Positions 23,567 through 32,670 are shown, counted from the stretch's first letter. The stretch: DNA of 33,753 nucleotides from an uncultured Actinotalea sp. (GCF_946885855.1 NZ_CAMPHH010000004.1:1-33753); one strand, 5' to 3'. Notes: a model not told the origin generated them from the letters alone. Program-made: numbers and translations.

Positions 23567-25579
23567 TTATCGGTGCGGGCCGCCGTCCGTGCGGCCCGTG
23601 CCCTCGGCGGCCAGCGCCGCGAGGCCGGCCCGGACCACCTCGACGATGCGGTCGGTGTCGTAGACGCACCCGCCCCAGGTCCCGCCGCTGGCCTCCTGGA
23701 GCGCGGCCCACAGCCGCGTGTCGTCCGGCAGCTGCGCGTGGGCGGCGAGGTCGGGGTGCGGGGGCCGGGCCGCCAGGACGCGCGCGCCCTCCTCCGGCGT
23801 CAGGCGGGAGGTCGCGTCGCCGACGAAGTCGACCGTCCCCTCGAGCCGGCCGACGTCGACCCGGATCTCGACGAGGTCGCCGTCGCGCAGCCGGCCGATC
23901 GGCCCGCCCGCCAGCGCCTCCGGCCCGACGTGCCCGAGGCACGCGCCGGTCGAGACGCCGGAGAACCGCGCGTCGGTGACGAGGGAGATCTCCTTGCCGT
24001 AGGAGAGGTACTTCAGTGCCGACGTGACCTGGTACGTCTCCTCCATCCCGGTGCCGAGCGGCCCGCAGCCCGCCAGGACCATGACGTCCCCGGGCGCGAC
24101 GGCCCGCGCCTTGATCGCGGCGATGGCCGCCGCCTCGGAGGTGAACACCCGCGCCGGACCGACGTGGTGGAAGACGCCGTCGGCGATCCGGCTCGGGTCG
24201 ATCGCGGTCGACTTGATGACCGAGCCCTCCGGTGCGAGGTTGCCGATCGGGAAGGTCGCCGTCGGTGTGAGGCCGCGGGCCCGCGCGGCGGCGGGGCTCA
24301 TGATGACCTCGTCGGGGTCGACGCCCTGCTGCTCGAGCAGCGCCTGGCGCATCCGCGCGCGGCGCTCGGAGGTCTCCCACCACTCGAGCACGGTGCCGAG
24401 GGTCTGGCCGGTCGCGGTGAGGACGTCCAGGTGCAGGACGCCGAGGTCCCGCAGGTGGAGCATGACCTCCGGGGTGCCGCCGGCGAGGAACATCCGCACG
24501 GTCGGGTGGTGCACGGGCCCGTTGGGCAGCACGCTGACGATCCGCGGCACGGCCTGGTTGACCCGCATCCAGTCCGCCACCGTGGGCACGCGCAGGCCCG
24601 CGGCGTGGGCGATCGCGGGCAGGTGCAGCAGGAGGTTGGTCGAGCCGCCGACGGCGGCGTGCACGGCCATGGCGTTCTCGACCGCCCGGTCGGTGAGGAC
24701 GTCGCGGCTCGTGATCCCGAGCTCCCGCTGGCGCAGCACCGCGCGGGCCGACTGCCGCGCGACCTCGGCCCACACCGGCTCGCCGGACGGGGCCAGCGCG
24801 GAGTGCGGCAGCGCGAGCCCGAGCGCCTCGGCGACGACCTGGCTCGTGGCCGCCGTCCCGAGGAAGTGGCAGCCGCCGCCGGGGGAGGCGCAGGCGCGGC
24901 AGCCGGCCTCGGCGGCGTCGGCGAGGGAGATCTCGTCGTTGGCGAACCGGGCCCCGAGGGTCTGCACCCGCGCGAGGTCCTCGCCCTGCGCCGGCGGGAG
25001 CGTCACGCCGCCGGGGACGAGCACGGTCGGCAGGTGCCGCTGGGACGCGAGCGCCATCATCGTGGCGGGCAGCCCCTTGTCGCAGGTCGCGACCCCGAGG
25101 ACCGCGGACCGCGTCGGCAGCGAGCGGATGAGGCGGCGCATGACGACGGCGGCGTCGTTGCGGTAGGGCAGGGAGTCGAACATCCCGGGAGTCCCCTGGG
25201 ACCGGCCGTCGCACTGGTCGCTGACGTAGGTCGCGAACGGCAGCCCGCCTGCCTCCGCGACGACCTCCGCCGCCGCCCTGACCTGGTCGCTCAGCTCGAA
25301 GTGGCCCGAGTGCAGGCCGAGCGCGATGGGCCGCCCGTCCTCGGACCGCATCCCGCCGGCCGTCGAGACGATCATCACCTGGGGGCCGAGCATGTTGGCC
25401 CGCGGCCACCCCATCCCGGCGTTCTGCGTCATCCCGAAGACCGTGCCGCTGGGCGAGTCGCGCAGCAGCTCGGCGGTCAGGGGCAGGCTGCCCTCCGGCC
25501 CGGGCGCCTGGGTGCGGACCGCGTAGATGCCGTCGTGCGGCTCGAGGAACGACCGGACGGCCTCGTGCTCGCCGGTCAC
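23567..25579 (-). CDS. yjhG: YjhG/YagF-family D-xylonate dehydratase (IlvD/Edd superfamily)
   Basis: A 670-residue dehydratase very close to E. coli YjhG along its whole length. Shared blocks include [109 protein letters not shown] and [20 protein letters not shown]. The length (about 655 in YjhG) separates it from IlvD and Edd. It should convert D-xylonate to 2-keto-3-deoxy-D-xylonate using an iron-sulfur cluster; the conserved cysteines lie in the CDGR, TCDKG and CRAC blocks. GTG 25579 overlaps the stop of the aldolase gene by 4 nt (GTGA), so the genes are translationally coupled. Confidence 0.92.
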   Translation of the reverse strand: MTGEHEAVRSFLEPHDGIYAVRTQAPGPEGSLPLTAELLRDSPSGTVFGMTQNAGMGWPRANMLGPQVMIVSTAGGMRSEDGRPIALGLHSGHFELSDQVRAAAEVVAEAGGLPFATYVSDQCDGRSQGTPGMFDSLPYRNDAAVVMRRLIRSLPTRSAVLGVATCDKGLPATMMALASQRHLPTVLVPGGVTLPPAQGEDLARVQTLGARFANDEISLADAAEAGCRACASPGGGCHFLGTAATSQVVAEALGLALPHSALAPSGEPVWAEVARQSARAVLRQRELGITSRDVLTDRAVENAMAVHAAVGGSTNLLLHLPAIAHAAGLRVPTVADWMRVNQAVPRIVSVLPNGPVHHPTVRMFLAGGTPEVMLHLRDLGVLHLDVLTATGQTLGTVLEWWETSERRARMRQALLEQQGVDPDEVIMSPAAARARGLTPTATFPIGNLAPEGSVIKSTAIDPSRIADGVFHHVGPARVFTSEAAAIAAIKARAVAPGDVMVLAGCGPLGTGMEETYQVTSALKYLSYGKEISLVTDARFSGVSTGACLGHVGPEALAGGPIGRLRDGDLVEIRVDVGRLEGTVDFVGDATSRLTPEEGARVLAARPPHPDLAAHAQLPDDTRLWAALQEASGGTWGGCVYDTDRIVEVVRAGLAALAAEGTGRTDGGPHR

Positions 25580-26511
25580 ATCGCCTCGACGGTGGCCATG
25601 AGCGCGGCCAGGGCGTCGGCCTGCTCCGGGCTCGGGGGCAGGTGCGGCGGCGTGCTGTGCCGCTGCAGCGCGACGCCGCGGCGGACCATGCCCTCCTTGA
25701 GCAGGGGGAAGAACGGCGTGCCGAGCGCGTACAGCTCCATGAGCACGTCGATCTTGCGCTGCTGGGCGGCGATCGCGCCGGCGTCGCCCCCCTCGACCGC
25801 CCGCGCGTACGCGGCGCAGATCTCCGGGTAGAGGTTGGCGAGCCCGCCGATCGCCCCGGCCCCGCCGGAGGTGACGACGTGGTGCAGGTTCTCGTCGAAG
25901 CCCGCCAGCACGCGGAAGTCGGGGAACTCCGGCAGCAGCTCGGTGAGGAGGCGGCGGGTGTGGCCGACCTCGAGGACCGTGTCCTTGTAGCCGACGATGT
26001 TCGGGTGCTTGCGGAGCAGGTTCCGCGTCACCTCGGGGGAGAGGTCGTAGCCGGTGCGCGCGGGGAAGTTGTACAGGTAGACGTCCCCGTCGAGCTGCCG
26101 CGCGACCGCGGAGTAGTACGCCTCGATGCTCGCCGCGTCGAGCGCGAAGTAGTACGGGCTGACGAGCATGACGGCGTGCGCGCCGGCCTCGAGCGCGTAC
26201 CGGCTCAGCTCGACGGCGTCGTCGATCCGCAGGCAGGCGGTGCCCACGATGAGCTCGCCGCGCGCCGGCACGTGCTCGACCGCGAGGTCGATGAGCGCGC
26301 GCTTGTCCTGGGGGCGCAGAGCGAAGAACTCGCCGGTGCTGCCCATGAGCACGATGCCGTCGACCCCGCCGCCGAGGATGTGGTCCCAGACGGCGACGTT
26401 GCCGTCGCGGTCCAGGACGCCGTCGGCGTCCACCGCGGTGACCGCGGGGGCGTAGAACGCGGCGCGCCGCGTCTTCTGCCGCACCGAGCTGTCGCCCGCC
26501 ACGCGGCTCAC
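25576..26511 (-). CDS. yagE: YagE/YjhH-type 2-keto-3-deoxy-sugar-acid aldolase (DHDPS superfamily)
   Basis: A 311-residue class I aldolase of the DHDPS/NAL superfamily. [20 protein letters not shown] is the substrate carboxylate loop, Tyr147 in [14 protein letters not shown] the catalytic Tyr, and Lys176 in VGYKDT the Schiff-base Lys; these correspond to Tyr145 and Lys174 of E. coli YagE. It should cleave 2-keto-3-deoxy-D-xylonate to pyruvate and glycolaldehyde, the step after the YjhG reaction. GTG 26511 overlaps the GH120 stop (GTGA); later in-frame GTGs exist, but coupling and the conserved [11 protein letters not shown] start favour this one. It lies between GH120 and yjhG in one operon. 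Confidence 0.9.
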   Translation of the reverse strand: MSRVAGDSSVRQKTRRAAFYAPAVTAVDADGVLDRDGNVAVWDHILGGGVDGIVLMGSTGEFFALRPQDKRALIDLAVEHVPARGELIVGTACLRIDDAVELSRYALEAGAHAVMLVSPYYFALDAASIEAYYSAVARQLDGDVYLYNFPARTGYDLSPEVTRNLLRKHPNIVGYKDTVLEVGHTRRLLTELLPEFPDFRVLAGFDENLHHVVTSGGAGAIGGLANLYPEICAAYARAVEGGDAGAIAAQQRKIDVLMELYALGTPFFPLLKEGMVRRGVALQRHSTPPHLPPSPEQADALAALMATVEAM

Positions 26512-28487
26512 CAGACCCGGACCCGGCCGGCGCCGCCGTCGAGCGCGGCGAGGGGACCGGCGGGGTAGGTGCGCCCCGCCTCCTTGCGCGTCCCGACCAG
26601 GTCGACGTCGGCGACGACGGGCGTCCCGTCCGGGTTCTCGAAGCCGGCCACCGCGATCCGCACGTGGCCGAGGTCCGCGCCGGTCACCACGCCGCCCACC
26701 GGCGCGACGAGCGCGGCCGGGAGGTCGTGCTCGAGCCAGACCGCGTCGCCGTCGTCGACCACGCGGACGACGGCGACGCCGTCGGCGGTCACCGCGTCCG
26801 TCTCGTGGGAGGCCGGCCGGGCGCCGTCGGCGTACGCGTTGGACCGCAGGTACGCCGGTTGCCGCTCGTGGTGGAAACGGGCGTGGTCGCCGGCGCCGCC
26901 CATCACCCCGACGCGCTCCTGGTACTCCCGCCACGAGGCCGGGAAGCCCTCGTAGGTGTGGGTGCCGTAGGACTCCGGCGGGAACTCCTCGAGCACCAGC
27001 GGCGCCTCGGGCCCGTACACGCCGTCGTGCGTGCCGACGAAGAGGTTGCCGACGTACCGGTCGTCGCCGGCGTAGACGAACGCGTAGCCGGCGACCTGCG
27101 TGGAGTGCGGCACGTGGTACGGGGTCGCGCGGTCCAGGACCGCCTGCATCCGCACCGCACCGAGCACGAGGTTGTGGACGAACGCGTTGCCCTGGCTGAA
27201 CAGCTCGATCGCGATGGGGGAGCCGAGCAGGTTGTGGTCGACCGTGGCCGGGCCGTGGCTGACCTCGATGAACAGGTCGCGGATGTTCCGGTACAGGACG
27301 TTGCGGCTGATCCGGGTGCCCTGCACCTGCCAGTCGAGCCAGATGCCGAGCGTGGTGTCGTGGATGCGGTTGTGCTCGATCGTCACGTCGAGCGGGGCGT
27401 GGAGCTTGATGCCGCCGATCTCGTAGCCGTAGAACTCGTGCTTGGTCCCGATGTGGTGGATGTGGTTGTCCGCGATGGTCGAGAACACGCAGCCCAGATG
27501 GCCGACGACGCCGTTCTGCCCGCAGTCGCGGATCTCGTTGCGCCGCACGACGTGGGAGCCCACGTGCTCCCGGCTCCAGCCCTGGTGGGAGGCGGTGAAG
27601 ACGGCCTCGATCTGGTACTGGTACCCCGGCTTGTCACCTCGTTCGTACCCGAAGTTGTCGCCGCTGGCGGCGTTCTTGCCCAGGGAGACGCCGGAGCACT
27701 TGGCGTCCCGGATGAGGTTGTCCTCGATGACCCAGCCCTTCGCCCAGTTCGGGCCGACGAGCCCGGGCTGGTCGCCGGTCGGCGGGGCCCACGGGGTCGC
27801 GGCCTGCGCGAGCTCGAAGCCCCGGACGGTGATCCAGTCGAGGTGGCTGCGCTCGGGGTAGAAGACGGCGGGACGGACGTTGATCTCGACGAGCGCCTCG
27901 TTCGGGTCCGCCCCCTGGAAGTTCGCCCAGATCGTCGTGACGTCCTCGCCGACCTCGGCGTACCAGACGCGGACCGTCGCGTCCGGGTCGACCAGCTCGG
28001 TGTCCAGCGCGGTCCAGGAGTACCGGGTGCGCGTGCGGCGCTGCGGCTCGACGACGGCGGCGCGCTCGTGCACCTGGTGGAGCGAGCGACCGTCGAGGTA
28101 GACGTCGCCGCGGCTGGCCAGGACGCCGCCCGGGCCGGGGTGCAGCCAGTCGCCGACGACGGGGGCGTCGAAGGGGTTGAAGTCCCCGAAGAGGCTGTGG
28201 GGCACCTCGGCCCGCCAGACCGTGCCCTCCTCGTGGGTCCATCCGGTGACGACCTCGGAGCCCTTGATCGCGACGTGCTCGCCCGGCGCGGCCTCGAAGG
28301 TGATCCGGCGGTCCTCGCCGAGGCCCCCGCGCACCGGCTTGACCCACTCGCGGTAGGTGCCCTCGTGGACCTGCACCGTGTCACCCGGCATGGCCGCCCG
28401 GGCGGCCCGGTTGATGGTGCGGAAAGGGGCGTCGGCGGTGCCGGCGGCGCGGTCCGAGCCGGTCACGGCGACGTGGAACGTGGTCAC
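26508..28487 (-). CDS. GH120 beta-xylosidase (right-handed beta-helix)
   Basis: A 659-residue beta-helix glycosidase matching Thermoanaerobacterium XylC, the founding GH120 beta-xylosidase. Recognisable blocks are [91 protein letters not shown] and [20 protein letters not shown]. The nucleophile and acid/base correspond to Asp385 (GIWLDW) and Glu408 (LFIEVSHGP), offset by three from Asp382 and Glu405 of XylC. There is no signal peptide, so it should act on imported xylo-oligosaccharides. GTG 28487 follows GGAGG by 7 nt; that Shine-Dalgarno forms half of a GGAGG-A-CCTCC dyad. First gene of the operon with yagE and yjhG. Confidence 0.93.
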   Translation of the reverse strand: MTTFHVAVTGSDRAAGTADAPFRTINRAARAAMPGDTVQVHEGTYREWVKPVRGGLGEDRRITFEAAPGEHVAIKGSEVVTGWTHEEGTVWRAEVPHSLFGDFNPFDAPVVGDWLHPGPGGVLASRGDVYLDGRSLHQVHERAAVVEPQRRTRTRYSWTALDTELVDPDATVRVWYAEVGEDVTTIWANFQGADPNEALVEINVRPAVFYPERSHLDWITVRGFELAQAATPWAPPTGDQPGLVGPNWAKGWVIEDNLIRDAKCSGVSLGKNAASGDNFGYERGDKPGYQYQIEAVFTASHQGWSREHVGSHVVRRNEIRDCGQNGVVGHLGCVFSTIADNHIHHIGTKHEFYGYEIGGIKLHAPLDVTIEHNRIHDTTLGIWLDWQVQGTRISRNVLYRNIRDLFIEVSHGPATVDHNLLGSPIAIELFSQGNAFVHNLVLGAVRMQAVLDRATPYHVPHSTQVAGYAFVYAGDDRYVGNLFVGTHDGVYGPEAPLVLEEFPPESYGTHTYEGFPASWREYQERVGVMGGAGDHARFHHERQPAYLRSNAYADGARPASHETDAVTADGVAVVRVVDDGDAVWLEHDLPAALVAPVGGVVTGADLGHVRIAVAGFENPDGTPVVADVDLVGTRKEAGRTYPAGPLAALDGGAGRVRVW

Positions 28488-28545
28488 GGGAGGTCCTCCG
28501 ATCCGGGCGGCGGCGCGACGACGGCGTGGCACGGCCGGGTGGTGA

Positions 28546-28556
28546 GAAAGTGTTTC
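28546..28556. promoter_or_regulatory. LacI-type operator O1 (GAAA-N3-TTTC)
   Basis: GAAAGTGTTTC lies 59 bp upstream of the GH120 start. Relative to the presumed -10 of the operon (TACAGT on the minus strand, 28584-28579) it falls at about +16 to +26, a position suited to blocking elongation. The same 11-bp pattern recurs at 28645-28655. Confidence 0.55.
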
Positions 28557-28578
28557 GACGGGTTTTCTGCTTGCTCAG

Positions 28579-28590
28579 ACTGTAAGCGCT
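28579..28590 (-). promoter_or_regulatory. presumed GH120 operon promoter with CRE-like half-site
   Basis: On the minus strand TACAGT (28584-28579) can serve as a -10. On the plus strand TGTAAGCGCT (28581-28590) matches the first ten positions of the LacI/CcpA-type consensus TGWAANCGNTNWCA, but the second half does not. No convincing -35 is visible. Confidence 0.4.
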
Positions 28591-28644
28591 GCGCGCCCCG
28601 TGCGGAAGGTCGCGCCCCGGGGTCCGCACGTCCGCGCCAACTCC

Positions 28645-28664
28645 GAAAGACTTTCCGGTACGGT
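28645..28664 (+). promoter_or_regulatory. LacI operator O2 and leaderless promoter of the regulator
   Basis: GAAAG-A-CTTTC (28645-28655) is a perfect 5-bp-arm palindrome of the kind bound by xylose-responsive LacI regulators in streptomycetes. It sits 3 bp before TACGGT (28659-28664), which ends 6 nt before the regulator ATG. This indicates autorepression of a leaderless gene. Confidence 0.6.
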
Positions 28665-28670
28665 GAACCC

Positions 28671-29714
28671 ATGCCCCCCGTCGGAGACCAGCGCCCCCGG
28701 CTCGACCAGGTCGCCGCGGAGGCCGGGGTGTCGACCGCCACGGCGTCGAAGGTGCTCAACGGCCGGCCGCACGTCTCGCCGCAGACGCGGCGCCGGGTCG
28801 AGGAGGCGATCGAGCGGCTCGGGTACGCACCGAGCACGGGCCACCGCGCGGGGACGGCGGCCCGCAGCGTCGTCGTCGTCTTCCGGACGCTCGCCGACGC
28901 GTACGCGCTGCGAATCCTCGAGGGGGTCCTGGCGGCGGCCCGCGGGGAGGACGTGGAGGTGGTCGTCGACGTGCTCGACGGGCCGGACGGTGCGGTCGCC
29001 GACGCGCCGCCGCTCACGCCGTCGTGGATCCGCCGGCAGGCCGCGCGGCGCCGGACGGGCGTCGTCGTCGTGACCACCGAGAGCACGCCCGAGCAGCAGC
29101 GCCTGCTCGAGGCACTCGGCCTGCCCGCGGTGCACATCGACCCGGCGAACCCGCTCGACGACGCGACCGTCTCCGTCGGGTCCACGAACTTCTCCGGTGG
29201 GGTGCAGGCGACGCGGCACCTGCTGGACCTCGGGCACCGGCGCATCGCCTTCGCCGGCGGCGCCCCCACCTTCCAGCCCTCGGCCGAGCGTCTCCAGGGC
29301 TACCTCAGCGCACTGCGCGCGGCCGGCGTCGCGGCCGACGACGCGCTGGTGCGCTCCCGGGCCCACACCTTCGAGGCGGGGGTCGCCATGGCCGACGACC
29401 TCCTCGCGGCGCCCGAGCGTCCGACCGCGGTGTTCGCGGCGTCGGACTCCATCGCCCTCGGCGTGCTCGCCTCGGCGCAGCGGCACGGCCTGCGCGTCCC
29501 GGAGGACCTCTCGGTCGTGGGCTTCGACGACACCTCCGCCGCGGTCTCCTCCGCCCCCGCCCTGACCACCGTGCGCCAGCCCGTGGTCGAGATGGGGCGC
29601 GTCGCGCTGCGCACCGTGCTCCAGCTGGCCCGCGGCGACGCCGTGGACGCCCACCACGTCCAGCTCTCCACCACGCTCGTGGTCCGCGAGTCGACGGCGC
29701 GGCCGCCGGCCTAG
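28671..29714 (+). CDS. LacI-family transcriptional regulator of the xylosidase operon
   Basis: A 347-residue LacI-family repressor. The N-terminal helix-turn-helix (RLDQVAAEAGVSTATASKVL, then NGRPHVSPQTRRRVEEAIER) and hinge (LGYAPSTGHRAG) precede a periplasmic-binding-protein-like sensor (NFSGGVQATRHLLDLGHRRI, AVFAASDSIALGVLASAQRH, LSVVGFDDTSAAV, TVRQPVVEMGRVALRTVL). The N-terminal sensor subdomain contains a stretch VVDVLDGPDGAVADAPPLTP that deviates from typical members. It is divergent from GH120 with two GAAA-N3-TTTC sites between, so it most likely represses that operon and itself until a xylose-derived ligand appears. It is convergent with helR, with 17 bp between stops. Confidence 0.9.
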   Translation: MPPVGDQRPRLDQVAAEAGVSTATASKVLNGRPHVSPQTRRRVEEAIERLGYAPSTGHRAGTAARSVVVVFRTLADAYALRILEGVLAAARGEDVEVVVDVLDGPDGAVADAPPLTPSWIRRQAARRRTGVVVVTTESTPEQQRLLEALGLPAVHIDPANPLDDATVSVGSTNFSGGVQATRHLLDLGHRRIAFAGGAPTFQPSAERLQGYLSALRAAGVAADDALVRSRAHTFEAGVAMADDLLAAPERPTAVFAASDSIALGVLASAQRHGLRVPEDLSVVGFDDTSAAVSSAPALTTVRQPVVEMGRVALRTVLQLARGDAVDAHHVQLSTTLVVRESTARPPA

Positions 29715-29731
29715 GACCGGCCGCGGCGCGG

Positions 29732-31879
29732 TCAGCGCTCGAGCAGCACCAGGCGCTGCGTCGCGCGCGTCATCGCGACGTAGCGGTCGACGGCGCCCGC
29801 GACGCCGTCACCGAACGTATCCGGGGCCACCACGACCACGAGGTCGAACTCGAGCCCCTTCGCCGTCTGCGGCGTCAGCGACCGGACGCGCTCGTCCCCC
29901 TCGAACGCCGGATCGCCGATGACGCACGCGACCCCGTCGGGCGTCCGCGCGAGCCACCGGTGCAGGACCCGGTCGAGGTCGTCGGCGCGGCCGTGCACCA
30001 CCGAGTCTTCGGCGACCCGGACCGACGTCGGGACCTGCGCGTCGGGCAGTGCGGCACGCAGGGCGCGCTCCGCCTCCGCCATGACCGCCGCGGGCGTGCG
30101 GTAGTTCACGGTCAGCGTCGCCACGTCCACGCGCCCGAGGCCGACGCGCCACAGCCGCTCCTGCCACGGCTCGGCGAACCCGGCGCGGGCCTGGGCCCGG
30201 TCCCCGACGACCGTCAGGCTCCGCGCGGGGCACCGGTCCAGGACCATCTGCCACTGCGCGTCGGTGAGCTCCTGCGCCTCGTCGACGACGACGTGCGCGA
30301 ACGGCCCGGCCAGCGGGTCGGTCGTCGCGGCGTCGTCCCCCGCGCCCTCGACGAGCGCCTCCCGCAGGTCCTCGTGCCGCAGCATCGTCATGACCAGGAG
30401 CTCGGAGTCGTCGGTGGCGATCAGGTCCTCGACGGCGTCGGCGCGCCGCTCGCGCTCCGCCGCCACGGCGACAGCGCGGCGTCGTCGTCGCCGGCCGGTG
30501 TCCGGGTCGCCCAGCCGACGGCGCGCCGCGTCCAGCAGCGGCAGGTCCGCGTCGGTCCAGACCCGCGGGTCGGGGCGCTGCAGGAGGCGCACCTGGTCGG
30601 GCGTGAGCCAGGGCGCGCACAGGCGCAGGTAGGCGGGGACGGACCACAGGTCCGCGACCACCTCGGTCGCCTCGAGCAGCGGCCAGGCCCGGCCGAGGGC
30701 CGAGCGCAGCTCGCCGTCCCGCTCCAGGGCGCGGCGCACCGCGGCGGGTGGCACGTCCTCGTCCGCCTCGTGCTTGTCGACGAGGATCGCCAGCAGCGCC
30801 TCCCAGATCTCCTCGCGGGCCTCGTTGTGCGGCGTGCCCGGGTCCGGCGCCGCGAAGGCCTCGGCCCAGTCCGCCGGGCTCACCCACACGTCCGCCCACG
30901 GCGTCCCGACGACCATGCCGTCGGCCGGCGGGCGCTCGGAGAACCGCACCGCGGGCTCGATCGCCCCGACCATCGCGACCGTCGCCTTGAGCCGAGCCAC
31001 CTCCGGGTCGCGCTCCGGCACCGCCGTCGCGCCCTCCGGCACGAGGTCCGCGAGCGTGCAGGTGCGCACGCCCTCCTCGCCGAGGCTCGGCAGGACGTCG
31101 GCGACGTGGTCGAGGTACGGCCGGCTGGGCCCGACGACGAGGACGCGACCGCGGCCGGGGCCCAGGCGCGGGTCGGCGTGCAGCAGGTAGGCGGTGCGGT
31201 GCAGGGCCACGACGGTCTTGCCGGTCCCGGGGCCGCCGTCGACGACGAGCGCGCCGTCGGCGTCGCGCCGGATGATCGCGTCCTGGTCCGCCTGGATGGT
31301 GCCCAGGACGTCGCGCATCCGCGGCGACCGGCTAGCGCCGAGGCTCGCGAGGAACGCCGAGTCCTCGTCGAGCGCGGCCGGCCCGGTGTGCCGGTCCGGG
31401 TCGAGCACCTCGTCCCAGTAGTCGGTGATCCGGCCGCCGGTCCAGCGGTAGCGGCGCCGGCTCACCAGGCCCCGCGGGTCCGCGGGGGTTGCGCCGAAGA
31501 ACGGCTCGGCCGCGGGGGAGCGCCAGTCGACGAGCAGGCGGCGTCCGTCGGCGGCGGTGAGGCCGAGCCGCCCGACGTACACCGCGTCGTCGTCGGCGGG
31601 GACCATGCGACCGAGACACACGTCGAGGCCGAAGCGGCGCAGCGTGCGGAGCCGGGCGGTGAGCCGGTGGACCTCCTGGTCGCGCTCGAGCGCGGCCTGG
31701 CCGCTGCGACCGGGGGCGCGGCGTGCGGTGTCGAGACGGTCGGCGGTCGTGGCGACGGACGCCTCGAGGGCAGCGGCGAGGCTCGCGAAGAACGCCTCGT
31801 CGTCGGCGACCAGGTGCGGGTCCGCCTTGGCGGCGCGTCGGGCGTCGAGGGCGAACGGGCTGGCGGCGGCGGTGGGCAC
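29732..31879 (-). CDS. helR: HelR-type RNA-polymerase-recycling helicase-like ATPase (rifamycin tolerance)
   Basis: A 715-residue SF1 (UvrD/HelD-like) ATPase. The N-terminal region (AAKADPHLVADDEAFFASLA, HRLTARLRTLRRFGLDVCLG, RRLLVDWRSPAAEPFFGATP) is characteristic of HelR. Walker A GGPGTGKT is at 215-222, DEAQ of motif II at 533-536, TVNYRTPAAV is motif IV-like, and TPQTAKGLEFDLVVVV and YVAMTRATQRL are motifs V and VI. HelR proteins displace rifamycins from RNA polymerase and rescue stalled complexes in Streptomyces. GTG 31879 is chosen for AGGAG 7 nt upstream; an ATG at 31921 is less well supported. A 23-bp palindrome like the rifamycin-associated element lies 155 bp upstream, which argues for rifamycin-dependent induction. 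Confidence 0.88.
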   Translation of the reverse strand: MPTAAASPFALDARRAAKADPHLVADDEAFFASLAAALEASVATTADRLDTARRAPGRSGQAALERDQEVHRLTARLRTLRRFGLDVCLGRMVPADDDAVYVGRLGLTAADGRRLLVDWRSPAAEPFFGATPADPRGLVSRRRYRWTGGRITDYWDEVLDPDRHTGPAALDEDSAFLASLGASRSPRMRDVLGTIQADQDAIIRRDADGALVVDGGPGTGKTVVALHRTAYLLHADPRLGPGRGRVLVVGPSRPYLDHVADVLPSLGEEGVRTCTLADLVPEGATAVPERDPEVARLKATVAMVGAIEPAVRFSERPPADGMVVGTPWADVWVSPADWAEAFAAPDPGTPHNEAREEIWEALLAILVDKHEADEDVPPAAVRRALERDGELRSALGRAWPLLEATEVVADLWSVPAYLRLCAPWLTPDQVRLLQRPDPRVWTDADLPLLDAARRRLGDPDTGRRRRRRAVAVAAERERRADAVEDLIATDDSELLVMTMLRHEDLREALVEGAGDDAATTDPLAGPFAHVVVDEAQELTDAQWQMVLDRCPARSLTVVGDRAQARAGFAEPWQERLWRVGLGRVDVATLTVNYRTPAAVMAEAERALRAALPDAQVPTSVRVAEDSVVHGRADDLDRVLHRWLARTPDGVACVIGDPAFEGDERVRSLTPQTAKGLEFDLVVVVAPDTFGDGVAGAVDRYVAMTRATQRLVLLER

Positions 31880-32033
31880 GGCACGGCTCCTGTCGGACGG
31901 CGGGTGGTGGCGCGCGGGCACGACGACGAGGCCGCGCGCGGGGCGGGCACGGCTCCGACGGGTCGTCGGGCGGCACGTCGCGGGGTGGCGGCCGGCGTGC
32001 GCGGCGGTGGACAGGGAGAGCCTGGACGAGCAG

Positions 32034-32056
32034 GGGGGCCTTGCCGCAAGACCCCC
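32034..32056. promoter_or_regulatory. rifamycin-associated element (RAE)-like palindrome
   Basis: A 23-bp palindrome, GGGGG-N-CTTGC-N-GCAAG-N-CCCCC, with one unpaired position per arm. From memory this matches the G-run/CTTGC/GCAAG/C-run layout of the RAE found upstream of rifamycin resistance genes (rph, rox, arr, helR) in actinomycetes. It lies between the divergent helR and PPOX-fold genes, just upstream of a -10-like TATACG (32064-32069). Confidence 0.7.
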
Positions 32057-32071
32057 GGCGCGCTATACGTT

Positions 32072-32104
32072 GAGAACGGCAGGACGCGCTGTCCCATCGT
32101 TCTC
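32072..32104. promoter_or_regulatory. 33-bp nested dyad of unknown function
   Basis: A strictly symmetric arrangement, GAGAACG-N3-GGAC-N5-GTCC-N3-CGTTCTC, centred on 32088. It lies 15 bp after the RAE-like palindrome and 44 bp before the PPOX-fold gene. It could be an operator with two half-site pairs or, if transcribed, an RNA stem with an internal loop. I do not recognise it. Confidence 0.45.
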
Positions 32105-32147
32105 GATACCGGCGCGACCACGGTGCTGTGAATGTCACGATGGCGTC

Positions 32148-32612
32148 ATGGCCGCCTGGCGCCACCTCGCCGGTGCCGCGCCCGACCTCGCGACGACCGC
32201 GCACCGGCTCCTCACCGTCCCCGGGACGGGCTTCGGGTACCTGGCGACCGTGGACCGCCAGGGCGCTCCGCGGATCCACCCCGTCATTCCGGTGTGGGCG
32301 GCCGGGTCGATGTTCCTCTTCGTCAACCCGTCCCCGAAGCTGCGTGACCTCGAGCGGGACGGCCGCTACGCCCTGCACTCGACCGGTTCGGAGGACGTCG
32401 ACGACGAGCTCATGGTGACCGGGCGCGCCGTCGTCCGCGACGACGCCGGGCTACGCGCCGAGGTGGCCGCGGCGTGCCCGTTCGAGCCGGCCGACGACGC
32501 CGTGCTCGTCGAGCTGTCGGTCGAGCGCGTGATGTGGGCGCACTACGCGCCGCGCGGGGTCTTCCCTCCCCGGTACGTCGTCTGGCGTGCCGACGACGAG
32601 GCGCCGCGCTGA
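32148..32612 (+). CDS. pyridoxamine-5'-phosphate-oxidase-fold (PPOX) protein
   Basis: A 154-residue split-barrel flavin-binding-type protein: GFGYLATVDRQGAPRIHPVI, MFLFVNPSPKLRDLERDGRY, ALHSTGSEDVDDELMVTGRA and PPRYVVWRADD. The family covers FMN- or F420-binding oxidoreductases and inactive relatives; true PdxH is longer, so pyridoxal synthesis is unlikely. ATG 32148 follows CACGAT (32136-32141) by 6 nt (leaderless pattern). It is divergent from helR across the RAE-like site, so it might share rifamycin-responsive control; that is an inference. Confidence 0.8.
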   Translation: MAAWRHLAGAAPDLATTAHRLLTVPGTGFGYLATVDRQGAPRIHPVIPVWAAGSMFLFVNPSPKLRDLERDGRYALHSTGSEDVDDELMVTGRAVVRDDAGLRAEVAAACPFEPADDAVLVELSVERVMWAHYAPRGVFPPRYVVWRADDEAPR

Positions 32613-32629
32613 GGGGGCCGGCGGCCCTC

Positions 32630-32670
32630 GGTGGAGGGTTGGTCGCGTCCTGCACGACCGACCCTCCACC
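32630..32670. terminator. bidirectional terminator
   Basis: A 16-bp stem: GGTGGAGGGT (32630-32639), a T-G wobble, then GGTCG pairing with CGACC, and ACCCTCCACC (32661-32670), with a 9-nt loop. It lies between the convergent PPOX-fold and AraC/GyrI genes. Confidence 0.8.

Noticed and set aside
32072..32104. LexA/SOS box at the dyad next to the RAE.
   Set aside because: Actinobacterial LexA sites have TCGAAC and GTTCGA half-sites close together; these arms differ and lie 19 bp apart.
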